Source: Streptomyces sp. CG4
GTDB lineage: Bacteria > Actinomycetota > Actinomycetes > Streptomycetales > Streptomycetaceae
DNA length: 64,000 bases
Direction of reading: 5' to 3'
Assembly (NCBI RefSeq): GCF_041080655.1
Contig: NZ_CP163525.1
Location: 6,386,001 to 6,450,000 of the forward strand
In this document: in pieces, positions 24,933 to 34,157 of the stretch
Layout of the letters: every line of letters starts with the position of its first letter
Numbering within the stretch: position 1 is the stretch's first letter
The notes under the pieces: generated by a model
The model's input: only the letters and a program-made list of their open reading frames with translations
Database searches by the model: none
What the model was told of the DNA's origin: nothing
Translations under genes and position numbers: made by a program

Positions 24933-25177
24933 GTCGCACGATCCCCTCAACGCAGCACTCTCACCCCAGCTCCCATCCCGTCGCCATGCGCCGCGTCCGC
25001 TCGGCCCTGCCCGGGGCCGATGGTGTACGGGATGGGAGCCTTCGGCGTCCGCCCCAAACGGGTCGGCCGCCGGGAACGGCGCACGTCGGGCCGGTCGCAG
25101 CCTCGGAAACGATCAGGGCCGGAACGATCAGGGCCAGGCGGAGGAATCACCCTCTGACCTGGCCCTGAATCATGGAG

Positions 25178-25248
25178 AGCGGGCGACGGGAATCGAACCC
25201 GCGTAGCTAGTTTGGAAGACTAGGGCTCTACCATTGAGCTACGCCCGC
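25178..25248 (-). tRNA. tRNA-Gly (anticodon UCC)
   Basis: The minus strand folds as a complete cloverleaf: acceptor GCGGGCG/CGCCCGC, D-arm AGCTCAATGGTAGAGC, anticodon loop CTTCCAA (UCC, glycine), and T-arm GCGGGTTCGATTCCCGT. It is 71 nt without encoded CCA. The 3' end faces the ESX block. Confidence 0.95.
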
Positions 25249-25409
25249 AACAGTGCGCCGCAGGTCGGTGACCGCGGCACTGGTGGCATCGTAGCGGGTC
25301 GTCCGCCGTCGAGGCCAACGAGTTGGTCCGCGAAGGGTCCGCGCGCGTCGCCTCGAAGAATGCGGCCGACGTAACCGTCCGGGCCATGTACCCTACGTCT
25401 CGCACCAGA

Positions 25410-25486
25410 CGGGGTGTGGCGCAGCTTGGTAGCGCGTCCGCTTTGGGAGCGGAAGGCCGTGGGTTCAAATCCCGCCACCCCGACCA
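25410..25486 (+). tRNA. tRNA-Pro (anticodon UGG)
   Basis: A complete cloverleaf: acceptor CGGGGTG/CACCCCG, D-arm GGCGCAGCTTGGTAGCGC, anticodon loop TTTGGGA (UGG, proline), T-arm GTGGGTTCAAATCCCGC, and encoded CCA at 25484-25486. A TACCCT hexamer at 25389-25394 is a likely -10 element. Transcribed divergently from tRNA-Gly. Confidence 0.95.
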
Positions 25487-25664
25487 CCTGCCCACGACGT
25501 CGTGATGATCGCCTTTTGGGGCGCTGACCGCCTGCGGTTACTATGTAAGCTGCGCGCCCGTGTGTCTCGGTCCTCATGGCCTACGTACTCCTCCGGGCGG
25601 CGAATCCGCCGGACCTGTCTGGCTCCGGCAGAACCCAAGCAGTCAGCCACAAGGAGACCGAACC

Positions 25665-27053
25665 GTGAAGAGCGCCGTGGAGACCCTGAACCCGACCCGG
25701 GTTCGGCTCACTGTCGAGGTGCCCTTCGAGGAGCTCAAGGACAGCCTCGACGCGGCGTACAAGAAGATCAACCAGCAGGTCACGGTGAAGGGCTTCCGCA
25801 AGGGCAAGATCCCGGCCCGCGTCATCGACCAGCGGTTCGGCCGCGGTGCGGTGCTTGAGGAGGCCGTCAACGACGCGCTGCCCAAGTTCTACACCGAGGC
25901 GGTCAACGAGGCCGAGCTGAGCCCGCTGGGCCAGCCCGAGGTCGACATCACCGAGCTGAAGGACGGCGAGACGCTGAACTTCACCGCCGAGGTCGATGTC
26001 CGCCCGGCCCTGGAGATCCCGGACTACACCGGCATCGAGGTCGAGGTCGACGCCGTCGAGGTCACCGACGAGGACATCGAGAAGTCGGTCGAGCAGCTGC
26101 GCGAGCGCTTCGCCTCCACCTCCCCGGTCGAGCGCGCCGCCGAGGACGGCGACGTCGTCACCATCGACCTGGAGGCCAAGGTCGAGGGCGAGGTGCTGGA
26201 GGACGGCATCGCCAACGGCGTCTCCTACACCATCGGCTCCGGCGAGCTGCTGGACGGCATCGACGACGCCGTCAAGGGCAAGTCCGCCGGCGAGGAGGCC
26301 ACCTTCACCTCCGAGCTGAAGGGCGGCTCCGCCGCGGGCAAGGAGGCCGAGGTCACCGTCAAGGTCACCCAGGTCGCCGCCCGTGAACTGCCCGCGCTGG
26401 ACGACGAGTTCGCGCAGCTCGCCTCCGAGTTCGACACCCTGGACGAGCTGAAGGCCGACAGCCGCAAGCGCCTCGCGAACATGAAGCAGTTCGACCAGGC
26501 CACCCAGGCCCAGGAGCGCGTCCTGGAGAAGCTGCTCGAACTGGTCGAGGTCCCGGTCCCCGAGAAGCTGCTCGAGGACGAGGTCAACACCCGCAAGCAC
26601 AACCTGGAGCACCACCAGCTCGGTCAGATGGGCCTCGACCTCGCGAAGTACCTGGAGATCCAGGGCAAGACCGCCGAGGAGTTCGAGACCGAGACCCGCG
26701 AGGCCGCGGTCAAGGGCATCAAGACCCAGTTCGTCCTCGACGAGCTGGTCAAGAAGGAGAACCTCAACGTCAACCAGGAGGAGCTCACCGAGCACCTCAT
26801 GCGGCGTGCGGCCTCCTCCGGCATGTCCCCCGACCAGTTCGCCCAGGCCGTCGTCGAGGGCGGCCAGGTGCCGCTCCTGGTCGGCGAGGTCGCCCGCGGC
26901 AAGGCCCTGGCCGTCGTGGTCGAGGCCGCCACGGTGAAGGACACCAACGGCGAGATCGTCGACCTGGACGAGGAGGACGAGACCGAGACCGCCATCGAGA
27001 CGGTCGAGGCCGCCGAGGCTTCCGACGCCGCCGAGGAGAAGACCGAGGGCTGA
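25665..27053 (+). CDS. tig: Trigger factor (ribosome-associated chaperone)
   Basis: Binds at the ribosomal exit tunnel and shields nascent chains. The 462-residue protein has the N-terminal ribosome-binding domain with the signature GFRKGKIP (residues 43-50), a central FKBP-type prolyl isomerase domain (about 150-245), and a C-terminal helical chaperone domain. It ends in an acidic tail (EEDETETAIETVEAAEA). GTG 25665 follows AAGGAG. It precedes the clpP1P2 operon, as in other streptomycetes. Confidence 0.96.
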   Translation: MKSAVETLNPTRVRLTVEVPFEELKDSLDAAYKKINQQVTVKGFRKGKIPARVIDQRFGRGAVLEEAVNDALPKFYTEAVNEAELSPLGQPEVDITELKDGETLNFTAEVDVRPALEIPDYTGIEVEVDAVEVTDEDIEKSVEQLRERFASTSPVERAAEDGDVVTIDLEAKVEGEVLEDGIANGVSYTIGSGELLDGIDDAVKGKSAGEEATFTSELKGGSAAGKEAEVTVKVTQVAARELPALDDEFAQLASEFDTLDELKADSRKRLANMKQFDQATQAQERVLEKLLELVEVPVPEKLLEDEVNTRKHNLEHHQLGQMGLDLAKYLEIQGKTAEEFETETREAAVKGIKTQFVLDELVKKENLNVNQEELTEHLMRRAASSGMSPDQFAQAVVEGGQVPLLVGEVARGKALAVVVEAATVKDTNGEIVDLDEEDETETAIETVEAAEASDAAEEKTEG

Positions 27054-27080
27054 GCGGCCCTGCGGCGCTTCTGACGCACG

Positions 27081-27123
27081 TACGACGGGCCCCTGGGAGT
27101 GTCTCCCGGGGGCCCGTGTCGTA
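27081..27123 (+). terminator. Hairpin after tig
   Basis: A long GC-rich stem: 27081-27099 pairs with 27103-27123 around a TGT loop, with one 2-nt bulge and one G-U pair. It lies 28 bp after the tig stop. No T-tract, which is common for streptomycete terminators. Confidence 0.75.
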
Positions 27124-27142
27124 TGGGGGAGCAGCCGACCTG

Positions 27143-27215
27143 AAGGGGCGCGGGACTGTATCGATATGCGGCTCCGCCGCGTGGGCGCGAGCACCCCCCA
27201 CTCAGCCGCAGCCCG
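27143..27215. repeat. Streptomycete dispersed intergenic repeat, copy A
   Basis: The core ATGCGGCTCCGCCGCGTGGG and following CGCGAG at 27166-27191 recur with one mismatch at 34179-34204. Both copies follow a terminator hairpin in a gap between operons. GGGGCGCGGGACTG upstream and CAGCCGCAGCCCGACGAC downstream match a repeat type widespread in Streptomyces intergenic DNA. Confidence 0.6.
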
Positions 27216-27269
27216 ACGACAACCGCACCACCCCCCCACGAACCGCGCCGGCCCCCTCGCGGAGCGCTA

Positions 27270-27283
27270 CGCCCCCGGCGAAC
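27270..27283. promoter_or_regulatory. Possible ClgR box upstream of clpP1
   Basis: The minus strand reads GTTCGCCGGGGGCG, close to the ClgR-box layout I recall for streptomycete clp promoters (GTTCGC, short spacer, GCG). It lies about 60 bp upstream of the clpP1 start. ClgR activation of clpP1P2 is established for Streptomyces; this exact site is inference. Confidence 0.35.
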
Positions 27284-27344
27284 ACCAGCCACTCCGGGAT
27301 TCCCCGAAGGGACGCTGGCGTTAGGGTCCATGAAAGGCAGAACA

Positions 27345-28004
27345 ATGAGACGGCCCGGCGCCGTCGTAAGACGAGCAGGTGGATACGTGACGAATCTGAT
27401 GCCCTCAGCCGCCGGCGAGCCTTCCATCGGTGGTGGCCTCGGCGACCAGGTCTACAACCGGCTGCTCGGCGAGCGGATCATCTTCCTCGGCCAGCAGGTC
27501 GACGACGACATCGCCAACAAGATCACCGCGCAGCTGCTGCTCCTTGCGGCCGACCCCGACAAGGACATCTACCTGTACATCAACAGCCCCGGCGGCTCGG
27601 TGACGGCCGGCATGGCGATCTACGACACCATGCAGTACATCCCGAACGACGTGGTGACCATCGGCATGGGCATGGCGGCCTCGATGGGCCAGTTCCTGCT
27701 CACCGGCGGCACCGCCGGCAAGCGGTTCTCCCTGCCGCACACGGACATCATGATGCACCAGGGCTCCGCGGGCCTGGGCGGTACGGTCTCGGACATCAAG
27801 ATCCAGGCCCAGTACCTGCTGCGCACCAAGAAGACCATGACCGAGCTGACCGCGCAGCACTCCGGCCAGAGCGTCGAGACGATCCTTCGCGACGCCGACC
27901 GAGACCGCTGGTTCACCCCGGAAGAGGCCAAGGAGTACGGTCTCATTGACGAGATCATCACGCACGCCTCGGGTGTTCCGGGAGGCGGCGGCACCGGTGC
28001 CTGA
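27345..28004 (+). CDS. clpP1: ATP-dependent Clp protease proteolytic subunit ClpP1
   Basis: A serine peptidase subunit that assembles with ClpP2 into a barrel and degrades proteins unfolded by ClpX or ClpC. 219 residues. Nucleophile Ser in GMGMAASMGQF, catalytic His in DIMMHQGSAG, Asp in the following segment. ATG 27345 is favoured by AAAGG at 8 nt; alternatives are ATG 27330 and GTG 27387 (VTNLMPSAAGEP), nearer to the processed N-terminus. It ends 69 bp before clpP2, with which it forms an operon. Confidence 0.95.
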   Translation: MRRPGAVVRRAGGYVTNLMPSAAGEPSIGGGLGDQVYNRLLGERIIFLGQQVDDDIANKITAQLLLLAADPDKDIYLYINSPGGSVTAGMAIYDTMQYIPNDVVTIGMGMAASMGQFLLTGGTAGKRFSLPHTDIMMHQGSAGLGGTVSDIKIQAQYLLRTKKTMTELTAQHSGQSVETILRDADRDRWFTPEEAKEYGLIDEIITHASGVPGGGGTGA

Positions 28005-28073
28005 CCGGCCCGGCCACGCCGAGCACCGCCGAGACCGAAGCCCCCAGAACGCCACCAGGACGGTGAACACCCC

Positions 28074-28739
28074 ATGAGCAACTTCCCCGGCGCCGCCAGC
28101 GGCATGTACGAGGGGCCTCGCCCCGACAGCCGCTATGTCATCCCGCGCTTCGTCGAGCGCACCTCCCAGGGCATCCGCGAGTACGACCCGTACGCGAAGC
28201 TCTTCGAGGAGCGCGTGATCTTCCTGGGCGTCCAGATCGACGACGCCTCCGCCAACGACGTCATGGCGCAGCTGCTGTGTCTGGAGTCGATGGACCCGGA
28301 CCGGGACATCTCGATCTACATCAACAGCCCCGGTGGCGACATGACCGCCCTGACGGCGATCTACGACACCATGCAGTTCGTGAAGCCCGACATCCAGACG
28401 GTCTGCATGGGCCAGGCGGCCTCCGCGGCGGCCATCCTGCTCGCCGCCGGTACGGCCGGCAAGCGCATGGCGCTCCCGAACTCCCGCGTGCTGATCCACC
28501 AGCCGGCGGGCTCCACCGGCCGCGGCCAGCTCTCCGATCTGGAGATCATCGCCAACGAGTTCACCCGGATGCGCGAGCAGCTGGAGAACATGCTGGCGAA
28601 GCACTCGAACCAGCCGATCGAGAAGATCCGCGAGGACATCGAGCGCGACAAGATCCTCACGGCCGAGGAGGCGCTGGAGTACGGCCTCGTCGACCAGATC
28701 ATCTCCACCCGCAAGCTGAACAACGCCGAGGTCCGCTGA
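28074..28739 (+). CDS. clpP2: ATP-dependent Clp protease proteolytic subunit ClpP2
   Basis: The second ClpP paralogue, needed in actinobacteria for an active ClpP1P2 complex. 221 residues, with the catalytic Ser in CMGQAASAAAILL and His in VLIHQPAGSTGRG, and the handle helix EQLENMLAKHSNQP. The pairing of two different ClpPs in one operon is normal for Streptomyces. A strong hairpin follows at 28760-28807. Confidence 0.95.
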   Translation: MSNFPGAASGMYEGPRPDSRYVIPRFVERTSQGIREYDPYAKLFEERVIFLGVQIDDASANDVMAQLLCLESMDPDRDISIYINSPGGDMTALTAIYDTMQFVKPDIQTVCMGQAASAAAILLAAGTAGKRMALPNSRVLIHQPAGSTGRGQLSDLEIIANEFTRMREQLENMLAKHSNQPIEKIREDIERDKILTAEEALEYGLVDQIISTRKLNNAEVR

Positions 28740-28759
28740 CGCGGAGCGGCATACTCCGA

Positions 28760-28807
28760 GCCCCCCTTGGCACGGTGCACGTCAAAGTGAACCCTGCCAA
28801 GGGGGGC
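28760..28807 (+). terminator. Hairpin between clpP2 and clpX
   Basis: Perfect 13-bp arms, GCCCCCCTTGGCA at 28760-28772 and TGCCAAGGGGGGC at 28795-28807, with a 22-nt loop. It separates the clpP1P2 transcript from clpX, consistent with separate control of clpX. Confidence 0.8.
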
Positions 28808-28910
28808 CCGAACACCGGGCCCGGCAAGGTACCGTCGGACATAAGGCAGCACCAGGAGCCGCTGGACTCGAAAGCGTCCGGGCGTCTCCCAGGCGAAGGG
28901 GAAGCACACC

Positions 28911-30197
28911 GTGGCACGCATCGGTGACGGCGGCGATCTGCTCAAGTGCTCGTTCTGTGGCAAGAGCCAGAAGCAGGTCAAGAAGCTCATCGCAGGGCCC
29001 GGTGTGTACATCTGCGACGAGTGCATCGATCTCTGCAACGAGATCATCGAAGAAGAGCTCGCGGAGACCAGCGAGGTGCGCTGGGAGGAGCTGCCCAAGC
29101 CCCGCGAGATCTACGAGTTCCTCGAGGGCTACGTAGTCGGCCAGGAGGCCGCGAAGAAGGCCCTCTCCGTCGCGGTGTACAACCACTACAAGCGGGTCCA
29201 GGCCGGCGAGAACGGCGGCGCGAGCGGCCGTGACGACGCCATCGAGCTGGCGAAGTCCAACATCCTCCTGCTGGGCCCCACGGGCTCCGGCAAGACCCTC
29301 CTCGCCCAGACGCTGGCCCGCATGCTCAACGTCCCGTTCGCGATCGCCGACGCGACGGCGCTCACGGAGGCCGGCTACGTCGGCGAGGACGTGGAGAACA
29401 TCCTCCTCAAGCTGATCCAGGCGGCGGACTACGACGTCAAGAAGGCCGAGACCGGGATCATCTACATCGACGAGATCGACAAGGTCGCCCGCAAGAGCGA
29501 GAACCCGTCGATCACGCGCGACGTATCGGGCGAGGGCGTCCAGCAGGCTCTGCTCAAGATCCTCGAAGGCACCACGGCCTCGGTCCCGCCCCAGGGCGGC
29601 CGCAAGCACCCCCACCAGGAGTTCATCCAGATCGACACGACGAACGTCCTGTTCATCGTGGGCGGTGCCTTCGCCGGCCTGGAGAAGATCATCGAGGCGC
29701 GGGCGGGCGCGAAGGGCATCGGCTTCGGCGCGACGATCCTCTCCAAGCGCGAGCTGGAGGCCAAGGACGTCTTCGAGGACGTCATGCCGGAGGACCTGGT
29801 CAAGTTCGGCATGATCCCGGAGTTCATCGGCCGCCTGCCCGTGATCACCTCGGTCCACAACCTCGACCGCGAAGCGCTCCTCAAGATCCTGGTGGAACCC
29901 CGCAACGCCCTGGTCAAGCAGTACCAGCGCCTCTTCGAACTCGACGGCGTGGAGCTGGACTTCGAGCGCGAGGCCCTGGAGGCCATCGCCGACCAGGCCA
30001 TCCTCCGCCAGACCGGCGCCCGAGGCCTGCGCGCCATCATGGAGGAAGTCCTCCAGGGCGTGATGTACGAGGTCCCGTCCCGCAAGGACGTGGCCCGCGT
30101 GGTCATCACGGCGGACGTGGTCCTCTCCAACGTCAACCCGACACTGATTCCGCGGGACGCGCGGGGTCGGGGGTCCGGCGAGCAGAAGTCGGCGTAG
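28911..30197 (+). CDS. clpX: ATP-dependent Clp protease ATP-binding subunit ClpX
   Basis: An AAA+ unfoldase that recognises tagged substrates and feeds ClpP1P2. 428 residues. The N-terminal C4 zinc-binding domain is CSFCGKSQ...YICDECIDLC (residues 12-41). Walker A is GPTGSGKTLLAQTLA and Walker B is IIYIDEIDKVA. The RKHPHQEFIQIDT region and the ClpP-binding IGFGA loop (KGIGFGATI) are present. GTG 28911 follows a GAAGGGGAAG site. Confidence 0.97.
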   Translation: MARIGDGGDLLKCSFCGKSQKQVKKLIAGPGVYICDECIDLCNEIIEEELAETSEVRWEELPKPREIYEFLEGYVVGQEAAKKALSVAVYNHYKRVQAGENGGASGRDDAIELAKSNILLLGPTGSGKTLLAQTLARMLNVPFAIADATALTEAGYVGEDVENILLKLIQAADYDVKKAETGIIYIDEIDKVARKSENPSITRDVSGEGVQQALLKILEGTTASVPPQGGRKHPHQEFIQIDTTNVLFIVGGAFAGLEKIIEARAGAKGIGFGATILSKRELEAKDVFEDVMPEDLVKFGMIPEFIGRLPVITSVHNLDREALLKILVEPRNALVKQYQRLFELDGVELDFEREALEAIADQAILRQTGARGLRAIMEEVLQGVMYEVPSRKDVARVVITADVVLSNVNPTLIPRDARGRGSGEQKSA

Positions 30198-30213
30198 GCC
30201 GTACTACGAGTAC

Positions 30214-30257
30214 GAGGGGCTCCCGGCGAGAACTACGCACTACGCCGGAAGCCCCTC
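30214..30257 (+). terminator. Hairpin after clpX
   Basis: GAGGGGCTCCCGGCG (30214-30228) pairs with CGCCGGAAGCCCCTC (30243-30257) with a small internal mismatch and a 14-nt loop, directly after the clpX stop. Confidence 0.7.
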
Positions 30258-30280
30258 TTCTGTCTCCGCCGCCTGCCGTG

Positions 30281-30312
30281 AAGGGGCCCCGGTCACTCGA
30301 CCGGGGCCCCTT
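30281..30312. terminator. Bidirectional terminator between clpX and the Pro/Gln-rich protein
   Basis: Perfect 14-bp arms AAGGGGCCCCGGTC / GACCGGGGCCCCTT around ACTC. A and T runs at both ends make it suitable for both convergent genes. Confidence 0.85.
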
Positions 30313-30332
30313 CGTCGTACCGGCTGACGGTG

Positions 30333-31331
30333 TCAGGCCTTGACACGCACGTCGTTGCGCAGCTTGGCGGCCAGCTCTGCCGTGTCGTTGATCGAGCCGC
30401 CGTCACCCGTGGTGAAGGTGGCGATGCTGGACGCCGTGACCCGGGCGACCGTGCTGTGATCGGCCCAGACGCACACCGGAACCTTGATCGTCTTCGCCCC
30501 TCCGCCGGACGACGAAGACGAACCGGCGTTGTCGAGCTCGACCACCTGGCACTTCATGACGCCGTTGGAGAAGCCCGACGGGGTGACCTGCTGGGGGCTG
30601 CCGATCATCTTGCCCTTGATGCTGGAGTCGCTCTGGTCCTTCTCGGACTGCTCCTTGGCCTTGGCGAACGCGCCGTCGACAACCGCCTCGGGGTTGGCGA
30701 TCGTGCCGTACACGCCGCTGAAGGTGAGACTCTTCGCGGTGAAGCCCTTGCCGCTCTGGTACCCGGCGCTGACGCCCTGAGGGTTCTTGACACCGGCCTT
30801 CTCGAAGTCCTTGAGGTCGGACGGGCTGACCTCGCCGCTGGAGGCCGAGTTGGCCTGCTTCGTGTAAGTCCCGTTGATCACCGAGTCCGGCGTGATCAGC
30901 TTGTGCGGGCCGTCGTCCGCGACGCTCGTGCTGCCGCCCCCGCCAAAGGCGAAGTACGCCCCCACCGCCACAGCCGCCACCACGGCCACCGCGCCGATGA
31001 TCAGGCCCGTCTTCTTCTTGCCGCCGCCCGGCTGCGGGGGCTGCGGCATGCCGTAGGGCTGCTGGCCGTAGGGGGGCTGCTGGCCGTACGGCTGCTGCGG
31101 CGGCACGCCCTGTTGCGGGTAGCCGTAACCCGGCTGCGGCGCGGCCGGCGGTGCCTGCTGGGGGTAGCCGTAGCCGGGCTGCGGAGCCTGCGGCTGCTGG
31201 CCGTACGGGCCCGGCTGGCCCGGCTGGCCGTAGGGCCCCGGCTGGCCGTACGGAGCAGGCTGCCCCGGCTGACCATACGGTCCCGGCTGCTGGGGTGGCT
31301 GGCCGTACGGGCCCGGCTGGTTGTTGCTCAT
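30333..31331 (-). CDS. Membrane-anchored protein with Gln/Pro/Gly-Tyr repeat N-terminus
   Basis: A 332-residue protein of unknown function. The first 125 residues are cytoplasmic low-complexity repeats (PGPYGQPGQP, YGYPQQ). A KKK-flanked membrane helix follows (GLIIGAVAVVAAVAVGAYFAFGG, about 126-150), then a roughly 180-residue extracytoplasmic domain. ATG 31331 (GGGGGA upstream) is chosen over an in-frame ATG 13 codons earlier. It is convergent with clpX and divergent from valS. Such proteins are abundant in Streptomyces as possible envelope or lipoprotein-like factors. Confidence 0.8.
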   Translation of the reverse strand: MSNNQPGPYGQPPQQPGPYGQPGQPAPYGQPGPYGQPGQPGPYGQQPQAPQPGYGYPQQAPPAAPQPGYGYPQQGVPPQQPYGQQPPYGQQPYGMPQPPQPGGGKKKTGLIIGAVAVVAAVAVGAYFAFGGGGSTSVADDGPHKLITPDSVINGTYTKQANSASSGEVSPSDLKDFEKAGVKNPQGVSAGYQSGKGFTAKSLTFSGVYGTIANPEAVVDGAFAKAKEQSEKDQSDSSIKGKMIGSPQQVTPSGFSNGVMKCQVVELDNAGSSSSSGGGAKTIKVPVCVWADHSTVARVTASSIATFTTGDGGSINDTAELAAKLRNDVRVKA

Positions 31332-31455
31332 TTCTGGGTTCCCCCTAGGACGCTTATGTGTTCCTGACATCCTGGCTCAGGCCTCGGAGCCAGACGGCAC
31401 CGGGGGGCGCACCGTTACAGAACAATCGCGTTTCGGGACCACCCCGCGACACCTC

Positions 31456-31471
31456 TAAACTGACCCCCGTG
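31456..31471 (+). promoter_or_regulatory. Leaderless start of valS
   Basis: A -10 hexamer TAAACT (31456-31461) ends 7 nt before GTG 31469, with no ribosome binding site. This spacing places the transcription start at the start codon, i.e. a leaderless mRNA. The same layout recurs at folC, the CYTH-CHAD gene and proA. Confidence 0.55.
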
Positions 31472-34099
31472 ACCGAGAACGCTCAGCAGCAGCCACCCGC
31501 GCCCGACTCCGAACTGCCGACCCAGTACGCGCCGGCCGATGTAGAGGGCCCGCTGTACGAGCGCTGGGTAGAGCGCGGTTACTTCGAGGCGGACGCGAAG
31601 AGCGACAAGCCGCCGTACACGGTCGTCATCCCGCCGCCGAACGTCACGGGCTCGCTCCACCTCGGCCACGCCTTCGAGCACACCCTCATCGACGCGCTGA
31701 CCCGCCGTAAGCGCATGCAGGGTTACGAGACGCTGTGGCAGCCCGGCATGGACCACGCCGGCATCGCCACGCAGAACGTCGTCGAGCGCGAGCTGGGCAA
31801 GGAGGGCAAGTCCCGGCACGACCTGGGGCGGGAGGCCTTCGTCGAGCGCGTCTGGCAGTGGAAGGCCGAGTCCGGCGGCCAGATCAGCGGTCAGATGCGG
31901 CGCCTGGGCGACGGTGTCGCCTGGTCGCGTGAGCGGTTCACCATGGATGAAGGGCTCTCGCAGGCCGTTCAGACCATCTTCAAGCGGCTCTACGACGACG
32001 AGCTGATCTACCGCGCCGAGCGCATCATCAACTGGTGCCCGCGCTGTCTGACGGCCATCTCGGACATCGAGGTGGAGTACCAGGACGACGACGGCGAGCT
32101 GGTCTCCATGAAGTACGGCGAGGGGGACGACACCATCGTCGTCGCCACCACCCGTGCCGAGACGATGCTCGGTGACACCGCCGTCGCCGTCCACCCCGAG
32201 GACGAGCGGTACAAGCACCTCGTCGGCAAGCTCATCCGGCTCCCGCTGACCGAACGCTCCATCCCGGTCGTCGCCGACGAGCACGTCGACCCCGAGTTCG
32301 GCACCGGCGCCGTCAAGGTCACCCCGGCCCACGACCCGAACGACTTCGAGATCGGCCAGCGCCACGACCTGCCGGCCATCACGGTCATGGACGAGCACGC
32401 CGTCATCACCGTCCACGGCCCCTTCCAGGGCATGGACCGCCTGGAGGCCCGCTCGGCGATCGTCGCCGCGCTGCGCGCCGAGGGCCGGATCGTCGCCGAG
32501 AAGCGGCCGTACGTCCACTCCGTCGGCCACTGCTCGCGCTGCAAGACCACCATCGAGCCGCGCCTGTCCATGCAGTGGTGGGTCAAGGTCGGCCCGCTCG
32601 CCAAGGCCGCCGGTGACGCCGTCCGTGAGGGCAAGGTCAAGATCCATCCGCAGGAGATGGAGAAGCGGTACTTCGACTGGGTCGACAACCTCCACGACTG
32701 GTGCATCTCCCGCCAGCTGTGGTGGGGCCACCGGATTCCGGTCTGGTACGGCCCGGAGGGCGAAGTCGTCTGCGTCGGGCCGAACGAGCAGCCGCCCGGG
32801 ACCGAGGCCGAGGGCTGGCACCAGGACACGGACGTCCTCGACACCTGGTTCTCCTCCGGCCTGTGGCCGTTCTCCACCCTCGGCTGGCCCGAACAGACCG
32901 AGTCGCTCGCGAAGTTCTACCCGAACTCCGTCCTGGTCACCGGCTACGACATCCTCTTCTTCTGGGTCGCCCGGATGATGATGTTCGGCCTGTACGCGAT
33001 GGACGGCACCCCGCCGTTCCACACCATCGCCCTGCACGGCATGGTCCGCGACCAGTTCGGCAAGAAGATGTCGAAGTCCTTCGGCAACGCGGTCAACCCG
33101 CTGGACTGGATGGACAAGTACGGCAGCGATGCGCTCCGGTTCACGCTGGCCCGTGGCGCGAACCCCGGTGTCGACGTCCCGATCGGCGAGGACTGGGTCC
33201 AGGGCTCCCGCAACTTCGCCAACAAGATCTGGAACGCCACGCGCTTCGCGCTGATGAACGGCGCGACGGTGGAAGGCGAACTGCCGGACGCCTCCCGGAT
33301 GTCGGCGACGGACCGCTGGATCCTCTCCCGGCTGAACTCGGTCGTCGCCGAAGTCGACGCGTACTACGACGACTTCCAGTTCGCCAAGCTGTCCGACGCC
33401 CTCTTCCACTTCGCGTGGGACGAGGTCTTCGACTGGTACGTCGAGCTGTCCAAGACCGTCTTCCAGGCGGGCGGCGAGCCGGCGGAGGTCAGCAAGCGGG
33501 TCCTGGGCGAGGTCCTGGACGTCACGCTCAGGCTGCTGCACCCGGTGGTCCCGTTCGTCACGGAGACCCTCTGGACGACCCTCACCGGCGGCGAGTCGAT
33601 CGTGATCGCCGACTGGCCCGAGGACGGTGGCTTCCGCGACACGGCCGCCGAGCAGGAGATCGAGTCCCTCCAGTCGGTCATCACGGAGGTCCGCCGCTTC
33701 CGCGCCGACCAGGGCCTGCAGCCGGGCCAGCGCGTCCCGGCCCGCCTGACCCTGGACGGTACGGCGCTGGCGCCCCACGAGGCCGCCATCCGCCAGCTCC
33801 TGCGCCTCCAGCCGGAGGGCGAGACCTTCACGGCCACGGCCACCCTGCCGGTCGCCGGCGCCGAGGTCGCGCTCGACCTCTCCGGCACGATCGACGTGGC
33901 GGCCGAGCGCAAGCGCCTCGCGAAGGATCTGGCGGCCGCCGAGAAGGAGAAGGCCCAGGCGAACGCCAAGCTGGGCAACGAAGCCTTCCTGGCCAAGGCT
34001 CCGGACAACGTGGTGGAGAAGATCCGGGGCCGCCTGGCCAAGGCGGAGGAGGACATCGCGCGGATCACGGCTCAGCTGGACAGGCTGCCGCAGGCGTAA
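31469..34099 (+). CDS. valS: Valine--tRNA ligase
   Basis: Charges tRNA-Val with valine. 876 residues, normal length. The HIGH motif is PNVTGSLHLGHA (near residue 60), the CP1 editing domain spans about 190-340, and the KMSKS motif is KKMSKSFG near residue 533. The anticodon-binding domain and a C-terminal coiled coil (RKRLAKDLAAAEKEKAQANAK) complete the standard order. GTG 31469 is chosen because the protein similarity begins there and a -10 box sits just upstream. Confidence 0.97.
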   Translation: MTENAQQQPPAPDSELPTQYAPADVEGPLYERWVERGYFEADAKSDKPPYTVVIPPPNVTGSLHLGHAFEHTLIDALTRRKRMQGYETLWQPGMDHAGIATQNVVERELGKEGKSRHDLGREAFVERVWQWKAESGGQISGQMRRLGDGVAWSRERFTMDEGLSQAVQTIFKRLYDDELIYRAERIINWCPRCLTAISDIEVEYQDDDGELVSMKYGEGDDTIVVATTRAETMLGDTAVAVHPEDERYKHLVGKLIRLPLTERSIPVVADEHVDPEFGTGAVKVTPAHDPNDFEIGQRHDLPAITVMDEHAVITVHGPFQGMDRLEARSAIVAALRAEGRIVAEKRPYVHSVGHCSRCKTTIEPRLSMQWWVKVGPLAKAAGDAVREGKVKIHPQEMEKRYFDWVDNLHDWCISRQLWWGHRIPVWYGPEGEVVCVGPNEQPPGTEAEGWHQDTDVLDTWFSSGLWPFSTLGWPEQTESLAKFYPNSVLVTGYDILFFWVARMMMFGLYAMDGTPPFHTIALHGMVRDQFGKKMSKSFGNAVNPLDWMDKYGSDALRFTLARGANPGVDVPIGEDWVQGSRNFANKIWNATRFALMNGATVEGELPDASRMSATDRWILSRLNSVVAEVDAYYDDFQFAKLSDALFHFAWDEVFDWYVELSKTVFQAGGEPAEVSKRVLGEVLDVTLRLLHPVVPFVTETLWTTLTGGESIVIADWPEDGGFRDTAAEQEIESLQSVITEVRRFRADQGLQPGQRVPARLTLDGTALAPHEAAIRQLLRLQPEGETFTATATLPVAGAEVALDLSGTIDVAAERKRLAKDLAAAEKEKAQANAKLGNEAFLAKAPDNVVEKIRGRLAKAEEDIARITAQLDRLPQA

Positions 34100-34114
34100 G
34101 CAGTTCTACGTGAC

Positions 34115-34150
34115 CGAAGGCCCCGGTGCTTTGAGGCGCCGGGGCCTTCG
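34115..34150 (+). terminator. Hairpin after valS
   Basis: Perfect 12-bp arms CGAAGGCCCCGG (34115-34126) and CCGGGGCCTTCG (34139-34150), 15 bp after the valS stop. Confidence 0.8.
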
Positions 34151-34157
34151 CCGACCC

